Numbered from the stretch's first letter, positions 18,256 to 26,823 are shown. The stretch: 30,618 bases of DNA from JBGRPZ01 sp041725955 (GCA_041725955.1 JBGRQE010000043.1:1-30618); one strand, 5' to 3'. Numbers and translations are program-made. Notes: generated from the letters alone by a model not told the origin.

Positions 18256-19023
18256 TTATTCACATGCAGTAATTACAGAAGAAAGTGGTCCTGTAATTGG
18301 CCAAAAACTTCCACCTGCTATTCCTCCAGTTACATCACTTAAAGCAACTTTTGCAACTTTTATAATTACATCTTTATTTTTTTTCCACCATGATTTAAAT
18401 TTGGACCAACATTTTCCTAGCCAACAATCGCAAGAAGCTTGTCCAATTCCAATTGCAATTGCAATTTCTTCTTTCTCATTGAATGTATACTTATCAGAAT
18501 ACATATAAGTATCGAACATTTTATCTGATAAAGTATTAATGTCTTTTAATAATTCATTTCTGAAGTCTTCATCTTCAAGTTTTTCAAATGGATAGGCATC
18601 GATAGTTTTATCTGTGATAGCTTGTAAATCATTGAATACTTTTTCTTGAAGATCACTGAATGGTTTTTTATAACCAGAGTTTTTTATAATGCTTTCCATG
18701 TTTTCTTTAACCAAATCAAAAGCTTTTTCTGCTTCCTCTTTTGAGTAACCATCTTTAATGTAGTATTGACACATTAAGTCTGTTGTTTTCAACACAAGGT
18801 CTTTAGTAACACCTTTTTGAACTAGTTCTTCAGGTAAGTCGTTAAACGCTTGAATAACATAGGCGTTATGCATTGTTCCAGCTTTGTCTTTAAGCTTCTT
18901 AAAATGTTCAATGTCAATTTTTGTGTTTTTGGAATTTGTATTTTCCAAAGAGGATTCTTTTTTACAAGAAGAGAGCGTAATTGCTATAATAGCAATGAAA
19001 AGTAGTAAATAAGACTTTTTCAT
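18256..19023 (-). CDS. Lipoprotein with Cys/Gly-rich bacteriocin-like tail
   Basis: A 255-residue lipoprotein: MKKSYLLLFIAIIAITLSSC has a perfect lipobox, and KKESS follows the lipidated cysteine. The body (about 30-190) is charged and mostly helical, with no family I recognise. The last 60 residues differ: QASCDCWLGKCWSKFKSWW, then VALSDVTGGIAGGSFWPITG, and a final Cys two residues from the end. The Cys-W and GG-rich segments resemble the tail of small secreted peptides often seen in Bacteroidota, but no function can be given. It stands alone, convergent to the GPP34 gene, with a long empty upstream region. Confidence 0.8.
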   Translation of the reverse strand: MKKSYLLLFIAIIAITLSSCKKESSLENTNSKNTKIDIEHFKKLKDKAGTMHNAYVIQAFNDLPEELVQKGVTKDLVLKTTDLMCQYYIKDGYSKEEAEKAFDLVKENMESIIKNSGYKKPFSDLQEKVFNDLQAITDKTIDAYPFEKLEDEDFRNELLKDINTLSDKMFDTYMYSDKYTFNEKEEIAIAIGIGQASCDCWLGKCWSKFKSWWKKNKDVIIKVAKVALSDVTGGIAGGSFWPITGPLSSVITACE

Positions 19024-19099
19024 AACATGAAATGTTTAGAGTTGTTTTTGTTTGGTTTATTATTACTCCCCTAAGTGCAATTCTATTTTTTATAAGGCA

Positions 19100-19129
19100 C
19101 AAAGATGTGGTATTGAGTAATAATTACAA
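19100..19129 (-). promoter_or_regulatory. Possible promoter of the 18256-19023 lipoprotein gene
   Basis: Read on the minus strand, TTG (19129-19127) and CATCTTTG (19107-19100) are separated by 19 bases, matching the Bacteroidota TTTG/TAnnTTTG pattern with one mismatch in the -7 box. It would give a leader of about 70 bases. Confidence 0.42.
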
Positions 19130-19505
19130 TGGTAGTAAATGAGGTGGTTGAAATGTGTGATTTATTCTTAATTGTCTAGAATAAGACGAGAGCAAATATA
19201 TATAATCAATTCTATTTTAAAAAAAATAATAAGATAATTGTTTCTATAATAAACTGTTATTTATAATTAGTTTCGTTTTGATTTTATTCAAAAAAATATA
19301 TTTTATATATATAATAAGGAGTAGTGTTAAATGCCTATTGTTTGCTGTTCAAACTATAAAAGTTTTTGTTTTGTGGTTGAAGAATTCTTTTTAGTTCAAA
19401 AAGTATTTAATGATTAAGCAGTGTTACTTTGCTTTTTGACTAAGGCAGGGAATGATTGTGATTGGTTAAGTGTCTATTATATCATAATCCAGTATGTTTC
19501 CATTC

Positions 19506-19654
19506 AAAACCTAGGAGGTTTCCATTCAAAACCTAGGAGGTTTTCGTCCAAAACCTTGGAGGTTTTCATCCAAAACCTAGGAGGTTTTCATCCAAAACCT
19601 AGGAGGTTTTCGTCCAAAACCTAGGAGCTTTTTACCAAATACCTAAGAGGTTTT
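19506..19654. repeat. Tandem array of seven 22-bp palindromic units
   Basis: Seven units with centres at about 19514, 19536, 19558, 19580, 19602, 19624 and 19646, exactly 22 bases apart. Each has arms AAAACCT and AGGTTTT around a three-base centre (usually AGG), separated by 5-base links (CATTC, CGTCC or CATCC). The outer units are degraded, the inner ones nearly identical. Each unit could form a 7-bp hairpin or bind a dimeric protein. The links are far too short for CRISPR spacers. Confidence 0.9.
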
Positions 19655-19665
19655 ATATCTAATTC

Positions 19666-19720
19666 AAGGTAGGGTTGGAGCAGTTAAAGGTAGGGTTGGA
19701 GCAGTTAGAAGTAAGGTTTG
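19666..19720. repeat. Short 21-bp tandem repeat, two and a half copies
   Basis: AAGGTAGGGTTGGAGCAGTT occurs at 19666 and again at 19687. A degraded third copy starts near 19709. It begins 11 bases after the palindrome array, has nearly the same period, but is not palindromic and shares no obvious sequence with it. Confidence 0.8.
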
Positions 19721-20217
19721 AGCCTTATACTTCTTAGGTAAGTCTATCTACAAATTTAACTTTGTGTTAAGGGTTTTTCTTTATCAAGTAATAAAGAAGA
19801 ATATGCTGAGATTATTTTGTGCGCTGTGTGTGGGTGGTGTACTTGGTTTATTAGTGTAAAAAGTAAAAATATTAATACTGTATTTTTGAGTTTTTGTTAA
19901 GATGTTTGATAACTGTTTTTTAACAATTCTTATTGTTTTAATGACATTTAAAAATACATAGATATTTAATAATACTTTTGTAATAGCCTTGTAGTAAGGC
20001 GTGTAGGGGGTGGTATTTACTTAAGGCAATAAAGCTTTAATACTTTTCCGTTAGTAAATTGTGACAACGCTAAAATCAGAATTTAAATTATTTTTAGGGT
20101 TGATTTTTTTAATAAGAATATAATGTTAAGAGATTGTTAATTTAGTATTGGAGTGATGTGAATTAACTTTTAGTGTGTAGTCTTTCTTTATTAAAAAACC
20201 GTTAAAACCTAATAGAA

Positions 20218-20367
20218 ATGAAGAACCAAAATAAAAAACAGAAAAGTCTTGCCTTAAATAAGGTTAAATTAGTTGAGTTGGAAGTACTCACTGCTGCTAA
20301 TGTAAAATCGACAGGACCATTTGAATCTATTGTTATATTTGATTGTATTACAAGAAACTATTGTTAG
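20218..20367 (+). CDS. Lanthipeptide-like precursor peptide, 49 residues
   Basis: ATG 20218 opens a 49-codon gene. The leader is Lys-rich with the pattern KSLALNKVKLVELEVLTA, which fits the L-x-L-x-K-x-x-[IL]-x-x-L leader of Bacteroidota class I lanthipeptide precursors. A possible cleavage region is NVKSTGP. The C-terminal part FESIVIFDCITRNYC has two cysteines plus Ser and Thr that could become dehydrated and form thioether rings. It has its own terminator 55 bases downstream and TTAAAACCTAA five bases before the ATG. No LanB, LanC, radical SAM enzyme or peptidase-transporter lies in the window, so maturation would have to be encoded elsewhere. The RiPP assignment rests on pattern only; an unmodified small peptide is the alternative. 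Confidence 0.66.
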   Translation: MKNQNKKQKSLALNKVKLVELEVLTAANVKSTGPFESIVIFDCITRNYC

Positions 20368-20421
20368 GTTGACTTGTTTTGCCGAATTTAATTGAAAGAA
20401 TGGTGTCGTTTCATATAAACC

Positions 20422-20453
20422 AAAGGCTGTCCAATTTTGTGGGCAGCCTTTTT
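20422..20453 (+). terminator. Intrinsic terminator after the precursor-peptide gene
   Basis: AAGGCTGTCC (20423-20432) and GGGCAGCCTT (20441-20450) pair over 10 bp with one G-U around an 8-base loop and run into a T tract. It marks the 45-codon-scale transcript as a discrete unit and may also act for the convergent lipoprotein genes, because an A-rich stretch precedes it. Confidence 0.87.
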
Positions 20454-20475
20454 CATTATATTATTTATCTCCTAC

Positions 20476-21297
20476 CTATTTGTACTCTATTTTGAATTCA
20501 TATCTAGAATGTGAATTTCCTGTTTTTATATTATAAGGGTATCCATCATTGTCGTATAAATATGAATATTTTATTCCATATTCAAACTTATTATTATCCA
20601 GACTATTGTCGAAAAAAATTCTTTCGAAATTTTGTGAAGTTACATTATTTTCTGAGGGGAACCAATTAGTAAAGAAAGCTTCGTTATTCAAGGATATATA
20701 GTTTTTATCACCTATAAATTTTCCATAAAAGCTTTTTTGATTATCGTATGTGAATATATGAGTCTCAGTAAATAAATCATTTACTCTTTTTACTTTGGTA
20801 ATGTTTTTACCTTCGCATTCAAATTCATAAATTATATTACTGGCGGGTTCGTTTTTATAGAAATGGTTTATTGTTAGTAATTTAGGCATTCCATCTCCAT
20901 TCAGATCAAAAACATATAGTGTTTTGTTGTTATGTTGATCGGCGTCTGCACTTTTATAAGTTGCAATTAACTTGTTTTCCTCATATTTAAATTCAATTAT
21001 TGAAGAGAGTTGGTTTTTTTCATTATAAGTTCTGTATTCTTTGCATCTTCCTTGCGTATCGTACTCATATTGTATTTTTTGCTGATAAGTACTTTCGTTT
21101 ATACTCATTTCGATTGAAGAAATAATTTGGTTTTTATCATTATATATGTATTTGCAATAGCTTTTTATAGGTCCTACCCATTCTATTTGTGAAAGCGATT
21201 TGGTTTGATTGTTTTGACAAGGTGTTTCATTATCCTTTTTGCATGTAGTAAGCAATAAACATAGGGTTACAAGAACTGTGAAGTAATATTTTTGCAT
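20476..21297 (-). CDS. YD-repeat-like lipoprotein (copy 2 of a tandem pair)
   Basis: A 273-residue lipoprotein with signal MQKYYFTVLVTLCLLLTTC and KKDNE after the lipidated Cys. The mature part is a chain of short beta hairpins of the type YEYDTQGRCKEYRTYNEKN, resembling the YD/RHS-like beta sheet lipoproteins (possibly the DUF4595 type) common in Bacteroidota. The motif FFTNWFPSENNVTS is shared with the upstream gene at 21350-22183, so the two are paralogues from a tandem duplication. It follows that gene by 52 bases and is probably co-transcribed. Function unknown; exposure at the outer membrane is likely. Confidence 0.82.
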   Translation of the reverse strand: MQKYYFTVLVTLCLLLTTCKKDNETPCQNNQTKSLSQIEWVGPIKSYCKYIYNDKNQIISSIEMSINESTYQQKIQYEYDTQGRCKEYRTYNEKNQLSSIIEFKYEENKLIATYKSADADQHNNKTLYVFDLNGDGMPKLLTINHFYKNEPASNIIYEFECEGKNITKVKRVNDLFTETHIFTYDNQKSFYGKFIGDKNYISLNNEAFFTNWFPSENNVTSQNFERIFFDNSLDNNKFEYGIKYSYLYDNDGYPYNIKTGNSHSRYEFKIEYK

Positions 21298-21349
21298 CGA
21301 TTGTTTGGGTATTAATTTATGGTAAATAATAATTTATGTTTGGAGATTT

Positions 21350-22183
21350 TTATTTATAATCAATTTCCCAGTTGATTTCGTTTTTTAATGTTTGCCCATC
21401 TTTGGCTAATATTCCTGTTTTTACAGTTCTAGGATCTCCTTGTTTATCGTATGTGTAAATGAATTTCTTTGTTTCTGAATAATTACGCGATTTTTCTGGA
21501 ATAATATTTTCTGTTCTGATTGAAGTTATATTGTTTTCAGAAGGAAACCAATTGTTAAAAATATCTTCGTCGTAGAAAAATAAATAATTATCGCCTCTAA
21601 TATCTAGCAAGAAATTTCTATGGTTATCGTAAGTAATTGTCCATATTTTTTTTCCGTATTCAAGATCTTTTTCAATTCGCGTAATGTTTTTGCCTTCGCA
21701 ATTAATCTTATAATGGATTTTTTTTATACAATTACCTTCAAATATTCTTTTTTCTGTAATTAAACTAGGCATGTTATTATTGTCTAGTTCAAAGACATAA
21801 GTGATTTCACTTTCAATATTGTATTTTTCCTTGACTGTAATATTGGTTATCCCTTCTTTGTAATCAAAGTTTACTTTTTTTGGTATTTCTGTTTCGGAAC
21901 AGACCAAATATTGGGTAAGTCTATTTTCGTTATTATACTGCATTTTACAGTATGATAGACCCCATTCGTGCGGACTGTTGATTTTGGTGATTTGATTTTC
22001 AGAATTGTAATCAAATGTTACTTCGTTAAAATATCCATATGGATCACTACTTGTGATTTTGGATATTAGATTACTTGTTTTTACTTCTGGGTTAATAATT
22101 TTTTCTGATGTATCAGATTTTTTCTTGCAAGAAGAAAAGAGTAAGCTAAAGATTACTAAAATCGATAAATAAAATGCCTTCAT
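21350..22183 (-). CDS. YD-repeat-like lipoprotein (copy 1 of a tandem pair)
   Basis: A 277-residue lipoprotein (MKAFYLSILVIFSLLFSSC, KKKSD after the lipidated Cys). It has the same plan as the gene at 20476: beta-hairpin units such as VTFDYNSENQITKI, a central VFELDNNNMPSLIT segment that matches VFDLNGDGMPKLLT in the paralogue, the shared IFNNWFPSENNITS, and a C terminus near YTYDKQGDPRTVKTG. Sequences outside these anchors have drifted a lot. It is the first gene of the pair. Nothing indicates a substrate or partner. Confidence 0.82.
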   Translation of the reverse strand: MKAFYLSILVIFSLLFSSCKKKSDTSEKIINPEVKTSNLISKITSSDPYGYFNEVTFDYNSENQITKINSPHEWGLSYCKMQYNNENRLTQYLVCSETEIPKKVNFDYKEGITNITVKEKYNIESEITYVFELDNNNMPSLITEKRIFEGNCIKKIHYKINCEGKNITRIEKDLEYGKKIWTITYDNHRNFLLDIRGDNYLFFYDEDIFNNWFPSENNITSIRTENIIPEKSRNYSETKKFIYTYDKQGDPRTVKTGILAKDGQTLKNEINWEIDYK

Positions 22184-22696
22184 GTTAATTAATTTGATTT
22201 ATATAGACTGTTTCTTCAATGAAAGTCTTGTTAAATGTACATTATATATACGGATATAAATAAATTTTAACAAACTTTAACGTCGATTAGAGGGGTTTTG
22301 TGGCATGCCAAGATGTGTTTCTAAATACCAGAAAAATTAAATTTTATTTCTAATCTTAAGTATCTCAATATATTATTATAATATTTTTTCTTAAAATTGA
22401 TTGTACTAATGTCAGTATAGATTTTTATGGCTTTTAAAGCTTTTGTTGGGTTTGTTTTTTTCCAATTTACAGTGTTTTGTAGTAATTATTTTGCATGTTT
22501 TTATTGATTATCTACGTTTTGATTTTGTAATATGCTTATAATAAATTACTAAGCCTTACTGTTAACTCTTTCACAAATAATTGAAGCAAAAACAAATTTT
22601 ATTTTAATTTTGCAGCTTGATATGAAAATATCATCACTAAGAAATTAGTAATCTGTTTGTTGAAATTCGATATAAAAAACTTTTAAATCTTTTACG
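22184..22696. other. Intergenic region upstream of methylmalonyl-CoA mutase
   Basis: No gene supported. It separates the divergent lipoprotein pair and mutA. It carries the mutA promoter (22581-22612) and a perfect 10-bp palindrome TGGCATGCCA at 22301-22310. I looked for a cobalamin riboswitch (B12 box near GCCACTG with a pseudoknot) and saw none. Confidence 0.6.
22581..22612 (+). promoter_or_regulatory. Promoter of mutA-mutB
   Basis: TTG at 22581-22583 and TAATTTTG at 22605-22612 are 21 bases apart. The -7 box is a perfect TAnnTTTG and the spacing is in the normal range for Bacteroidota sigma-ABfr promoters. Transcription would start near 22619, giving a leader of about 80 bases. Confidence 0.62.
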
Positions 22697-24583
22697 ATGG
22701 ATCAAAAAGAAAAGGATTCCCAAAAGTTATTCTCAGAATTTCCGCCGATCAGCACTGAAAAGTGGGAAGAGAAGATCAGGACCGACCTGAAAGGGGCAGA
22801 CTTTGAAAGAAAATTGGTCTGGAGGTCACCTGAAGGCTTCAATGTTTATCCTTTCTACAGAAATGAGGATTTAGACAAGGTAAATTACCTTGATTCTCTT
22901 CCAGGAGAATTTCCTTATGCGCGTGGAAATAAAAAGGATAACAATAACTGGTTTGTTCGTCAAGACATCAAAATTGATGACTATAAAGAAGCGAACAAAA
23001 AGGCGTTGAATATTCTGATGAGGGGAATTGAGTCTCTAGGTTTTGAAATGAACTCAGAGGTTAAGCCAAGTGAGGAAAACTTAGAGCAATTGCTTAATGA
23101 CATAGTTCTTGATGCCATCGAGCTAAACTTCAAAACTGGTGAGCACAGCATGGAAATTATTCCTATGCTTGTGGATATTGCAAAGAAGAAAAATGTAGAC
23201 CTTGCTCAAGTTAAAGGTTCTATGGATTTTGATCCTTTGAAATGTCTTACCTTAAGAGGTAAATTTGTCCTTCCTCAAGAAGAAATCTTTGCAAAAGCGG
23301 TTGCATTGACCAAAGCTGCTGCAGAACTTCCTGAATTTAAAACTATTGGTGTTAATGGCTTAATGTTAAGCAACAGTGGTGCATCTATAGTTCAGGAATT
23401 AGGTATGGCTTTGGCTATGGGTGCTGAATATATTGCACAACTGACCGAGCAAGGACTTTCTGTTGATGAAGCGGCTTCAAGAATTCGTTTCAACTTTGGT
23501 GTAGGATCTAACTACTTTATGGAATTGGCAAAATTCCGTGCTGCACGTATACTTTGGGCTCATATTATTGAGGCTTTTGGTGGCAGCAAAGAAGCAGCAA
23601 AGATGTCTATTCATGTTGAAACTTCTGATTGGAATAAAACTGTTTACGACCCATATGTAAATATGTTGCGTACTACTACCGAAGCAATGTCTTCTGTTTT
23701 GGCAGGGATCGACTCTTTGGTTGTACGTCCATTTAATGCTTCTTTTGAAGAAACTACAGAATTTAGTGAGCGTATTGCTCGTAACCAACAGTTGTTGTTG
23801 AAGGAAGAGTCTTATTTCAATAAGATCGTTGACCCTGCTGCTGGTTCGTATTATATTGAAACCTTAACCGACAAACTTGCTGAAGAAGCTTGGAAAGTTT
23901 TCTTGGCTATTGACGAAAAAGGTGGATATATTGCTGCTCTTCGCGCTGGATTTATTCAAAATGAAATTAAAGCTACTCAAGATAAGCGTGCAAAATCTGT
24001 TGCAACTCGTCGTGAGAACTTCTTGGGTACCAACCAATATCCTAATTTCAATGAAGTATTAGAGCATAATATTCCTGCTGATGTTCTTCAGCCTAAAGAT
24101 TCTACTGTTGAAGGTGCAGAGTTTGAAACCCTAAAACCATATCGTGGTTCTCAGGCTTTTGAATCTCTTCGTAGCCGTGTTGAAAATCACAGCCGAACAA
24201 CTGGTAAGCGTCCAAAGGCATTTATGTTGACCATGGGTAATTTGGCTATGCGTAAGGCTAGAGCAACTTTTGCTTGCAACTTCTTTGGTTGTGCAGGATT
24301 TGAAGGTGTTGATAACCTTGGATTCGCTTCTGTTGAAGAAGGTGCTAAAGCAGCTATTGATGCTCAGGCTGATATTGTTGTAATCTGTAGCTCTGATGAT
24401 GAATATGCAGAAATTGCTCCTGCTGCATTTGAATTGTTGAAAGACAAAGCAATTGTAGTTGTTGCAGGTGCCCCTGCATGTGCAAACGATCTAAAAGCTG
24501 TTGGTATCGAACATTTTGTAAATGTGAAAACCAATGTTCTTGAAGGTCTTGAGATGTATGCAGAAAAACTTGGTATTAAGTAA
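22697..24583 (+). CDS. mutA: Methylmalonyl-CoA mutase, small (beta) subunit
   Basis: A 628-residue protein, the usual size for MutA of two-subunit mutases. It has the mutase TIM-barrel domain (about 30-470), for example LTLRGKFVLPQEEIF, SNSGASIVQELGMAL and FGVGSNYFMELAKFRAARIL. A degenerate cobalamin-domain fold follows at about 500-628. The B12-ligand motif DxHxxG is missing: the corresponding region reads LTMGNLAMRKARATF, as expected for the non-catalytic subunit. It pairs with MutB encoded 55 bases downstream to interconvert succinyl-CoA and methylmalonyl-CoA in propionate metabolism. Codons in the second half are strongly biased (many CGT and CTT/GTT), which suggests high expression. Confidence 0.97.
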   Translation: MDQKEKDSQKLFSEFPPISTEKWEEKIRTDLKGADFERKLVWRSPEGFNVYPFYRNEDLDKVNYLDSLPGEFPYARGNKKDNNNWFVRQDIKIDDYKEANKKALNILMRGIESLGFEMNSEVKPSEENLEQLLNDIVLDAIELNFKTGEHSMEIIPMLVDIAKKKNVDLAQVKGSMDFDPLKCLTLRGKFVLPQEEIFAKAVALTKAAAELPEFKTIGVNGLMLSNSGASIVQELGMALAMGAEYIAQLTEQGLSVDEAASRIRFNFGVGSNYFMELAKFRAARILWAHIIEAFGGSKEAAKMSIHVETSDWNKTVYDPYVNMLRTTTEAMSSVLAGIDSLVVRPFNASFEETTEFSERIARNQQLLLKEESYFNKIVDPAAGSYYIETLTDKLAEEAWKVFLAIDEKGGYIAALRAGFIQNEIKATQDKRAKSVATRRENFLGTNQYPNFNEVLEHNIPADVLQPKDSTVEGAEFETLKPYRGSQAFESLRSRVENHSRTTGKRPKAFMLTMGNLAMRKARATFACNFFGCAGFEGVDNLGFASVEEGAKAAIDAQADIVVICSSDDEYAEIAPAAFELLKDKAIVVVAGAPACANDLKAVGIEHFVNVKTNVLEGLEMYAEKLGIK

Positions 24584-24638
24584 GCTTAGGTCAATTATTG
24601 GTTATTTTTCGCCTTTGAAGGCATAAATTGAAGAAATA

Positions 24639-26798
24639 ATGAAACCGAATTTTAAAGACATAAATATCAAGTCATCCCAAAAGTCGAGCACTGGTGCCAA
24701 AGAATGGGAAAAGGCACACAATATTGCTAAAGACTGGATGACTCCAGAACGAATTCCGGTTAAGCCTGTCTATACTAAAGAAGACTTAAGCGGTATGGAA
24801 CACCTGAATTATGCTGCAGGTCTTCCTCCATATCTTCGTGGTCCTTATTCTGCTATGTACGCTATGCGTCCTTGGACTGTGCGTCAGTATGCAGGATTCT
24901 CAACCGCTGAAGAATCAAATGCTTTTTATCGTCGTAACTTGGCTTCTGGTCAGAAGGGACTTTCTGTTGCTTTTGATTTGGCTACTCACCGTGGTTACGA
25001 TTCAGATCACCCACGTGTTGTTGGTGATGTGGGTAAAGCTGGTGTGGCAATCGATTCAATCAAGGATATGAAGATTCTTTTCGATGGTATTCCATTGGAT
25101 AAGATGTCTGTATCTATGACTATGAACGGTGCCGTACTTCCTGTATTGGCTTTCTATATTGTTGCTGCTGAAGAGCAGGGCGTTTCTATGGACAAGCTTA
25201 GTGGTACTATCCAGAATGATATTCTGAAGGAATTTATGGTTCGTAATACTTATATTTACCCTCCATTGCCTTCAATGAAGATTATCGCTGATATCTTTGA
25301 GTTTACCTCTAAGAATATGCCTAAGTTTAACTCTATTTCTATCTCTGGTTACCATATGCAAGAAGCAGGTGCTACCGCTGATATTGAAATGGCATATACT
25401 TTGGCTGATGGTCTTGAATATTTGAAAGCTGGTGTTGCTGCAGGTATGGATGTCGATGCTTTTGCACCTCGTCTGTCTTTCTTCTGGGCAATTGGTATGA
25501 ACCATTTTATGGAGATTGCAAAGATGCGTGCTGCACGTATGCTTTGGGCTAAGATTGTGAAACGTTTCAATCCAAAGAATCCAAAGTCTTTGGCTCTGCG
25601 TACTCACTCACAAACCTCTGGTTGGTCTTTAACCGAGCAAGATCCGTTTAACAACGTAGCCCGTACTTGTGTTGAAGCAATGGGAGCTGCATTGGGACAT
25701 ACTCAGTCGTTACACACCAATGCATTGGATGAAGCGATTGCACTACCTACCGATTTCTCTGCACGTATTGCTCGTAATACTCAAATCTATATTCAGGATG
25801 AAACCCAAATCTGCCGTGAGGTTGATCCATGGGCTGGTTCTTATTATGTAGAGACTCTTACCAAAGAATTGGCCGACAAAGCATGGAAGCTAATCGAAGA
25901 GGTTGAGGAATTAGGTGGTATGGCTAAGGCAATTGAGTCTGGTGTTCCTAAGATGCGTATCGAAGAGGCTGCTGCTCGTAAGCAAGCTCGTATCGATGCT
26001 AAGAAAGATACTATTGTTGGTATAAACAAGTATCGTCTTGATAAAGAAGATCCATTAGAAATTCTTGAAGTAGATAATACTGCTGTACGTATCGCTCAGA
26101 TCGAAAGATTGAAAGAACTTCGTGCCGAGCGTAATGAAGAAGAAGCTCAAGCAGCATTAAGAGCTATCGAGAAATGTGCCGAAACTGGTAAAGGTAATTT
26201 ACTTGCACTAGCAGTAGATGCAACTCGTAAGCGTGCTTCATTAGGAGAAATTTCTGATGCTTGTGAGAAAGAATTTGGTCGTTATAAAGCTGTAATTAGA
26301 TCTATTTCAGGCGTGTATTCTTCAGAATCTTCAGATAATAATACCTTCCAGGAAGCTCGTGCGCTTGCTGATAAGTTTGCTAAACTTGAAGGTCGTCGTC
26401 CTCGTATTATGATTGCGAAGATGGGTCAGGATGGTCACGATCGTGGTCAGAAAGTAGTTGCAACAGGTTATGCCGATCTTGGTTTTGATGTTGATGTTGG
26501 ACCATTGTTCCAAACACCAGAAGAATCTGCTCGTCAGGCTGTAGAAAATGATGTTCACATTCTTGGTGTTTCTTCATTGGCTGCTGGTCATAAAACTTTA
26601 GTGCCTCAGGTTATCGAAGAATTGAAAAAATTGGGTCGTGAAGATATCATCGTTATTGTTGGTGGTGTTATTCCTGCACAAGATTATCAATACTTGTATG
26701 ATGCAGGTGCTGTAGCTGTTTTTGGTCCTGGTACTTCAATTCCAGATGCAGGGAAGAAGCTTGTTGAAATTCTTCTTGAGATGAAAGAAGCTGAATAG
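24639..26798 (+). CDS. mutB: Methylmalonyl-CoA mutase, large (alpha) subunit
   Basis: A 719-residue catalytic subunit using adenosylcobalamin. The N-terminal barrel contains YSAMYAMRPWTVRQYAGFS (substrate tyrosine region), KGLSVAFDLATHRGYDSDHP and SISGYHMQEAGATADIEMAY, where H239 is equivalent to the catalytic histidine near 244 in Propionibacterium MutB. The C-terminal cobalamin domain has KMGQDGHDRGQKVVATGYAD with D598 and H600 as the lower-ligand DxHxxG motif, and the closing GGVIPAQDYQYLYDAGAVAV. Everything needed for activity is present. It is the second gene of a two-gene operon that ends in an intrinsic terminator. The MeaB chaperone and epimerase genes are not in this window. Confidence 0.98.
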   Translation: MKPNFKDINIKSSQKSSTGAKEWEKAHNIAKDWMTPERIPVKPVYTKEDLSGMEHLNYAAGLPPYLRGPYSAMYAMRPWTVRQYAGFSTAEESNAFYRRNLASGQKGLSVAFDLATHRGYDSDHPRVVGDVGKAGVAIDSIKDMKILFDGIPLDKMSVSMTMNGAVLPVLAFYIVAAEEQGVSMDKLSGTIQNDILKEFMVRNTYIYPPLPSMKIIADIFEFTSKNMPKFNSISISGYHMQEAGATADIEMAYTLADGLEYLKAGVAAGMDVDAFAPRLSFFWAIGMNHFMEIAKMRAARMLWAKIVKRFNPKNPKSLALRTHSQTSGWSLTEQDPFNNVARTCVEAMGAALGHTQSLHTNALDEAIALPTDFSARIARNTQIYIQDETQICREVDPWAGSYYVETLTKELADKAWKLIEEVEELGGMAKAIESGVPKMRIEEAAARKQARIDAKKDTIVGINKYRLDKEDPLEILEVDNTAVRIAQIERLKELRAERNEEEAQAALRAIEKCAETGKGNLLALAVDATRKRASLGEISDACEKEFGRYKAVIRSISGVYSSESSDNNTFQEARALADKFAKLEGRRPRIMIAKMGQDGHDRGQKVVATGYADLGFDVDVGPLFQTPEESARQAVENDVHILGVSSLAAGHKTLVPQVIEELKKLGREDIIVIVGGVIPAQDYQYLYDAGAVAVFGPGTSIPDAGKKLVEILLEMKEAE

Positions 26799-26823
26799 AA
26801 ATATTCGACTTTAAATATATACT

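Larger units (their letters stand above)
19024..20217. other. 1.2-kb gene desert between lipoprotein and precursor-peptide genes
   Basis: No convincing protein gene on either strand. It contains a possible minus-strand promoter (19100-19129), a palindromic tandem array (19506-19654) and a second, unrelated tandem repeat (19666-19720). The rest is very AT-rich and holds the leader of the precursor-peptide gene, with TTAAAACCTAA just before its ATG. Confidence 0.6.

Noticed and set aside
19421..19624. Protein gene over the palindrome array
   Set aside because: The open frame follows a 22-bp repeat that cycles through frames every three units; the product is a low-complexity reading of the repeat with no start signal or domain.
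19506..19654. CRISPR array
   Set aside because: Links between units are only 5 bases and nearly constant, units are internally palindromic, and no cas gene is present.
22428..22508. 26-codon hydrophobic peptide gene in the mutA leader region
   Set aside because: AT-rich sequence makes such Phe-rich frames common by chance; no start context or terminator supports it.
22184..22696. Cobalamin riboswitch before methylmalonyl-CoA mutase
   Set aside because: No B12 box or pseudoknot elements were seen; mutase genes usually lack it because the switch controls synthesis and uptake genes.
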